DNA of 9,451 nt from JACKGW01 sp964586025 (GTDB lineage: Bacteria; Planctomycetota; PLA2; JAEUHO01), in contig CAZPGF010000110.1 of NCBI GenBank assembly GCA_964586025.1, positions 1 to 9,451 of the forward strand, written 5' to 3'. Numbering within the stretch: position 1 is the first letter of the stretch; each line of letters starts with the position of its first letter. The notes under the pieces are model-generated. The model was not told the DNA's origin. It made no database searches and saw only the letters and a list, made by a program, of their open reading frames with translations. The translations under genes were made by a program, and so were the position numbers. This document shows positions 5,799 through 9,451 of the stretch, piece by piece.

Positions 5799-8714
5799 CT
5801 ACCGCACGCGGCGGACGCGGACGAGGACGGCGAGAAGGCGATCGGAGAGACCGGGGCGCGGAACGGTCACGAGTAGGGCGTCGTCGTCGGAGACGACGTC
5901 GGTGTCCGCGCGTTCGGACGCGACGGCACCCCCGACGCGATGCCAGCGCACGAGATCCAGGCGCAGCGGACTCGTGTCGTCGAGACCCGGAACGGAACGT
6001 CGTTCGATCGCGTCCCAGCGCGCCGCGCGCACCCGTACCGCGACGTCGCGCACCCCGGTGGCGTCCTCCAAGCCGGGACGCACCTCGACGAGTACGCCCT
6101 GGGCGACGCGATCGAGTCGCGGTAGCGGCGGCGCCGCGCCCTCGCCCGTTGAGATCTCGACGTCGCGCACGACGTTGTGTTCCTGTACGTTGCGCACGAC
6201 GACCTGCTGGGTCGCGAACGCCAACGACGCGCGCGCCATCCGGTCGAGGGCGTCGCCCTCACCCACCCGTCCGAAGTCCGAGGCGACCGATGCGGCCGCC
6301 TCGGCCCCCAGACGGAGCGCGCCGGCCGGAGCGCGACGAACCCCCTCGAGCGTCTGCCACCGCGCGGCAACCTCCTGCGGCACGACGACCGTGGAGACGT
6401 CGATCGCGTACAGATCGCGCTCCCGATCGCGCAAGCGCGCGACCGCGCGCGCAAGTCGCACATGTTCCGGCGATTCCAGGGTCGCGGCGACCGTTCCTTC
6501 GTGGACCGACACCGGCATGCGCCCCTCGCTCGCGCCGTCCTCGCTCGCGAGCCGGGCGATTCGAGTCAGCAATCGTTCGAGATAACGGTCGCGTGCATCG
6601 CGGCGCTCCCAGGCGGTGGGCGGGTCCGCAGGCGCCCATTCCGGCCAGCCGTCGCGGACGACCTCGTCGTCGATCGCGCCGAGCGGGCCGAGCGCGAGTT
6701 CCTCGTACGTCCACCCCGGCGGCACGACGCGCGGATCGACGCCCGGCGGAGGCGTGTCCGGCAACGGGTCGTCGTCGCGCTGCGCACCGATCAGGAGCAC
6801 GAGTTCGTGTCGCTCCTGCTGCGATGCGGGGAACGGATTCGGCAGGCCCAGCACGACGAGCGATCCGAAGTGCGGCAGTTCGACGATCGCGCGGACGTCG
6901 TGCCCGCCCATGCGCGGCAGTCGTTGAAACCGGTCGAGGCCCTCGGCGAGACGCGGCACGATCGTCGTGTGGGTCGGCATGCGCGTGGTGGCCACGAGAC
7001 CGACCGCCGAACGCGTCAGCCCGCTCGCCGCATGCGGGAGATCCTCGACGTACAGGTCCAGCGACAGGCCGTACGTCGCGACTTCCGGAGGCACCGTCAG
7101 CGCGGGGGCGCCGAGCCCGACAAACATCGGGTGCTCGGCGGTGCGCTGCTCGATCCGCAGCCTCGTCGTCGCGCCGTCGCGGAACACGAGCCGCGCGTGC
7201 CCGAGCGCCTCGACGCCCTCGATCGCCGCGACCCGCGCGACGCTCGCGTCGGTCAACTCGAACCGCTGGATCAACGAAAAGCCTTCGGCGCCGGGCGTCG
7301 AGCGAAGTTCCAACGCCTCCGCGACACGCACGACGCCCGCGCTGGTCGCGGCGAACAGGTGCACGTCCACGCGCATCGGCGGCGGAGCGACGTCGAACGA
7401 GTCGATCAGGGCGCGCACGCGTCGGTGCAGCGCCTCCTGGTGCTGCACCGCGACCACATCGCCGAATCGGGCGAGCAGGCGCGCCGGACGACCGCTGCGG
7501 GACCCGCGATCGGCGCGTTCGTCGAAGTCCGGGGCGAGCGGATCGAGCCACGTCCCGCCCATCTCGGACTCGATCCGCGCCTCGACCCACGCCGCCCGCG
7601 TCAGCGTCCCGTCGTCCTGGCTGACCGTCGAGCCCGGGAATTGCGACGCGAGCGACGGACGCCGGCCCTTTCGCGGGCTGCCGAGATCGTAGAAGCGCAA
7701 CTCGTCCGAAACGTCGCCGCCCGCCCGGAACAGATTCGCGAGCAGACCGTAGAGCTGGCCCTCGATTCCCGGCGTCCGCTCGTCCGGGGGCGGCAGCGCC
7801 GGCGCGGACGGCATGCCCTCGATGCCGGCCTCGCTCGCCTTCGCGTGGACCTGCTCGAGCAGCGCCACCGCGCGCTGGCGACGTTCGAGCAGCGACGCGT
7901 GGCCGCGCGCGATGCCGACCTCCAGGAATCCGCTCGCGTCGATGCGTCGGATGGCATCGACGAAGCGCCGCGCCGCCTCCTCCAGATGGCCGCGCGCCTC
8001 GGCGTCGCGACCGACCTTCAGGGCCTCGTCGACCTCCTGCCGAACGTGCATGCGCTCCGCGAACACCCGCGTGTTCACGAAGGAGACGAGTTGCGGTAGC
8101 AGGCGACTCGGGTCGGGCCGCGCGGCCTGGATCTCGTCGATCAAGGCGGCGATGCGTTCGTTGGAACGGTCGAGCACACGCGCCTCGAAGGCCAGCGCGA
8201 GCGCATCGTCGTAGTCCATGCGGTCCAACGCCGCGCGGGCCTGCCCGAACAGGACCCTAGCGCGCCGCACCTCCTCGGCGAGGCGTTCGGCTCGAAGTCG
8301 CTCGGCGACCTCTTCGGCCGTCGGCTGGCTCGCCGCGAGCCATGCGTCGCGCTCCGCCCGCGCGTACGCATGGACCGCGGCGTCGAGTTCGGGATCGGCG
8401 AGGATCCGACGCCAGATCTCCTCCGCGCCGGCCGAATCGCCCGCGGCCTTCAGACAGCGCGCAACGCCCGCGAGCGCGTCGCCGCGCTCGGCGGCGGACA
8501 GCTTCCCGATGCGATCCGGGAGCAGGAGCGATTCGTAGAGTTGGCGCGCGGCCGCCACGTCGCCCGCGGTCAACTCGTGACGCCGGGCCTCCTCCAGGAT
8601 TCGGCCGATCTCGCGGCCCGCGTCCTCGTCCGCCTGCGCGACGGTCGCCAGGCCGCCCGTCGGTACCGCGAGCAGGATGCCGACGAGCAGCAGCGCCTTC
8701 GACGAACCGAGCAT
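5799..8714 (-). CDS. Exported protein with TPR-like helices and two degenerate secretin-like modules
   Basis: This is a 971-residue protein. Residues 1-28 form a Sec signal peptide: Lys6, a hydrophobic core (ALLLVGILLAV) and an AQA site before Asp29. Residues 30-300 are helical and TPR-like ('GDVAAARQLYESLL', 'DYDDALALAFEARVLD', 'GHLEEAARRFVDAIRRI'). Residues about 335-645 resemble the secretin-like repeats I know from planctomycetes: 'DELRFYDLGS', 'GDVVAVQHQEALHRRVRALI', 'MRVDVHLFA', and the strands 'VRAIVELPHFGSLVVLGLP' and 'ELVLLIGAQ'. Residues about 675-971 look like a second, weaker copy, with 'TQQVVVRNVQEHNVVRDVEI', 'VAQGVLVEVRPGLED' and 'DDDALLVTVPRP'. Many real secretins form outer-membrane rings, but the membrane-inserting core is not evident, so a periplasmic structural role is more likely. 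The ATG at 8714 is chosen for its GGAGG six bases upstream and the signal peptide; the longer frame from 9248 only reads through thiE. The gene follows thiE by 53 bases and probably shares its transcript. Family placement is tentative. Confidence 0.72.
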   Translation of the reverse strand: MLGSSKALLLVGILLAVPTGGLATVAQADEDAGREIGRILEEARRHELTAGDVAAARQLYESLLLPDRIGKLSAAERGDALAGVARCLKAAGDSAGAEEIWRRILADPELDAAVHAYARAERDAWLAASQPTAEEVAERLRAERLAEEVRRARVLFGQARAALDRMDYDDALALAFEARVLDRSNERIAALIDEIQAARPDPSRLLPQLVSFVNTRVFAERMHVRQEVDEALKVGRDAEARGHLEEAARRFVDAIRRIDASGFLEVGIARGHASLLERRQRAVALLEQVHAKASEAGIEGMPSAPALPPPDERTPGIEGQLYGLLANLFRAGGDVSDELRFYDLGSPRKGRRPSLASQFPGSTVSQDDGTLTRAAWVEARIESEMGGTWLDPLAPDFDERADRGSRSGRPARLLARFGDVVAVQHQEALHRRVRALIDSFDVAPPPMRVDVHLFAATSAGVVRVAEALELRSTPGAEGFSLIQRFELTDASVARVAAIEGVEALGHARLVFRDGATTRLRIEQRTAEHPMFVGLGAPALTVPPEVATYGLSLDLYVEDLPHAASGLTRSAVGLVATTRMPTHTTIVPRLAEGLDRFQRLPRMGGHDVRAIVELPHFGSLVVLGLPNPFPASQQERHELVLLIGAQRDDDPLPDTPPPGVDPRVVPPGWTYEELALGPLGAIDDEVVRDGWPEWAPADPPTAWERRDARDRYLERLLTRIARLASEDGASEGRMPVSVHEGTVAATLESPEHVRLARAVARLRDRERDLYAIDVSTVVVPQEVAARWQTLEGVRRAPAGALRLGAEAAASVASDFGRVGEGDALDRMARASLAFATQQVVVRNVQEHNVVRDVEISTGEGAAPPLPRLDRVAQGVLVEVRPGLEDATGVRDVAVRVRAARWDAIERRSVPGLDDTSPLRLDLVRWHRVGGAVASERADTDVVSDDDALLVTVPRPGLSDRLLAVLVRVRRVR

Positions 8715-8720
8715 CCGGAT

Positions 8721-8730
8721 CCTCCCGGAG
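8721..8730 (-). promoter_or_regulatory. Shine-Dalgarno site of the exported protein gene, within an inverted repeat
   Basis: On the minus strand CTCCGGGAGG holds GGAGG (8725-8721) six bases before the ATG at 8714. CTCC just upstream is complementary to GGAG, so the site could be partly masked. Another small inverted repeat, CGCAC-GG-GTGCG (8746-8757 on the plus strand), lies in the same gap. No T run follows it, so read-through from thiE is plausible. Confidence 0.5.
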
Positions 8731-8767
8731 GGGGGGCAACAGCATCGCACGGGTGCGGCGCGCCAGC

Positions 8768-9436
8768 TCAACGACGCAGGGGTGCGAGGCAGCGGCGGAT
8801 CGCCGCGGCAGCGCGCGCCGGATCGCGCGCGTCGAGGATGCCCGCGCCGACCGCGACGCGCGCGACGCCGACCTCGGCGAGTCGCGCCGCGCCGTCCTCG
8901 TCGATGCCCCCGATCGCGAACACGGGAAACGACGACGGCACCGCGGCGAGCGCCGCGGCGACGCCGGCCGCCCCGAGCGTCGGTCGTGCGAGGCGCTTGG
9001 TCTCCGACGGGAAGCATGGTCCGAGACCGGCATGATCGGCGGGGCCGATCACCGCACGGAGCACCTCGTTGCCGTCGTGCGTCGAGACGCCGAGCAGGCG
9101 CGCCGCGCCGAGCGTCTCGCGCGCGCGATGCGGATCCAGATCGTCGTCTCCGACATGCGCCCCATCCGCGTCGAAGGCGACCGCACCGGGCGGGTCGTCG
9201 TTCAGGATCCACGGCACGTCGTACTCGTCGGCGAGCGCGGCGAGCCACGCGACGAGCCCTGCGCGTGCACCCGCCCCGCCCGACTTCGCACGAGCCTGCA
9301 CGAGATCGACCGCACCCGATTCGAGCGCCGCACGCACGCGGGACGGGCTGTCGGCTCCGACCGCCTCCGCGGTCACGATCAGATAGACCTGGGCGTCGGC
9401 GAGGCGGCGCCGGCGTTCCGCCGCGTCGCGACTCAC
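8768..9436 (-). CDS. thiE: Thiamine-phosphate synthase
   Basis: This is a 222-residue cytoplasmic TIM-barrel enzyme of the usual ThiE length. It joins hydroxymethylpyrimidine diphosphate to thiazole phosphate (or carboxythiazole phosphate) to give thiamine phosphate in thiamine biosynthesis. Family signatures appear in order: Gln47-x-Arg49-x-Lys51 ('VQARAK', usually VQLREK), Asn79-Asp80 ('ILNDD'), 'ADGAHVGDDDL' (90-100, usually HxGQxD), 'LLGVSTH' (114-120, Ser118), 'ADHAGLGPCFPSETK' (133-147, Thr146 and Lys147 of the phosphate loop) and 'FAIGGI' (173-178). Two usual residues differ: the Arg after Asn-Asp is Asp81, and the Gln of GQDD is Asp97. The first differs in some relatives, so the enzyme is probably active. 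The start is GTG at 9436, and GTGA overlaps a possible stop of the gene before it, which suggests translational coupling. An alternative is a TenI-type paralogue, which shares the fold but lacks synthase activity; the retained Lys/Thr loop argues for ThiE. Confidence 0.85.
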   Translation of the reverse strand: MSRDAAERRRRLADAQVYLIVTAEAVGADSPSRVRAALESGAVDLVQARAKSGGAGARAGLVAWLAALADEYDVPWILNDDPPGAVAFDADGAHVGDDDLDPHRARETLGAARLLGVSTHDGNEVLRAVIGPADHAGLGPCFPSETKRLARPTLGAAGVAAALAAVPSSFPVFAIGGIDEDGAARLAEVGVARVAVGAGILDARDPARAAAAIRRCLAPLRR

Positions 9437-9451
9437 GGCGCCTCGCCGTCG
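9433..9451 (-). CDS. Possible 3' tail of an upstream gene (only 19 bases)
   Basis: On the minus strand the frame C GAC GGC GAG GCG CCG TGA ends in a stop that overlaps the GTG start of thiE by the GTGA pattern. It would give a C-terminus DGEAP. Such overlaps are typical of operon neighbours, perhaps another thiamine gene, but nothing here identifies the product. Confidence 0.3.

Noticed and set aside
5759..8099. Long plus-strand frames (5759-7624 and 6177-8099) opposite the exported protein gene.
   Set aside because: Both give low-complexity Arg/Ala/Pro-rich products without domains, and the minus strand has a signal peptide, a ribosome site and coherent structure.
5799..8714. Annotating the exported protein as a true GspD/PilQ secretin.
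   Set aside because: No convincing membrane-inserting core or conserved secretin signature is visible, and no other secretion-system gene is in the window.
8715..9248. A 178-residue in-frame extension of the exported protein gene.
   Set aside because: It overlaps thiE in another frame, is low complexity, and would bury the signal peptide; the ATG at 8714 has its own GGAGG.

Overview
The window is very GC-rich (well above 65 % by eye), with coding regions whose third codon positions are almost all G or C. It has no rRNA, tRNA, CRISPR array, insertion sequence or phage gene that I can see. Domain content (DUF4388/PATAN, Roadblock/LC7, PEGA, PQQ-type propeller, TPR, planctomycete-style secretin-like repeats) suggests a high-GC, environmentally sampled Gram-negative bacterium. 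Planctomycetota is my best guess and a Myxococcota-like lineage the alternative. This placement is inference; no marker gene is present.

Layout. (1) Positions 1-4797 hold a minus-strand three-gene run, read right to left. First is a 1096-residue single-pass membrane protein with a cytoplasmic DUF4388/PATAN and TPR half and a periplasmic PEGA plus beta-propeller half. Next is a 366-residue TPR protein ending in a Roadblock/LC7-like domain. Last is a second, stand-alone Roadblock/LC7 protein, cut by the window edge and joined to its neighbour by a TGATG stop/start overlap. (2) A 208-base divergent control region (4798-5005) separates this run from plus-strand genes. (3) On the plus strand lie a 168-residue helical-repeat protein (5006-5512) and a 32-residue, strongly basic protein (5572-5670), each with a clear Shine-Dalgarno sequence. 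(4) A convergent intergenic stretch (5671-5798) carries two hairpins. (5) On the minus strand, read right to left, are a thiamine-phosphate synthase (8768-9436) and then a 971-residue exported protein (5799-8714) with TPR-like helices and two degenerate secretin-like modules. The last 19 bases probably hold the tail of one more gene upstream of thiE.

How the genes may work together. The left run looks like a signalling module. Roadblock/LC7 proteins are known partners of small Ras-like GTPases of the MglA type, and DUF4388 proteins often sit with such genes. The transmembrane propeller protein could sense something in the periplasm and pass it to the Roadblock proteins inside. No GTPase is visible; one would be expected beyond the left edge. 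The right side joins a housekeeping thiamine step to an exported structural protein of unknown role, apparently only by shared transcription. Most large plus-strand open frames opposite the minus-strand genes are GC-driven shadows.
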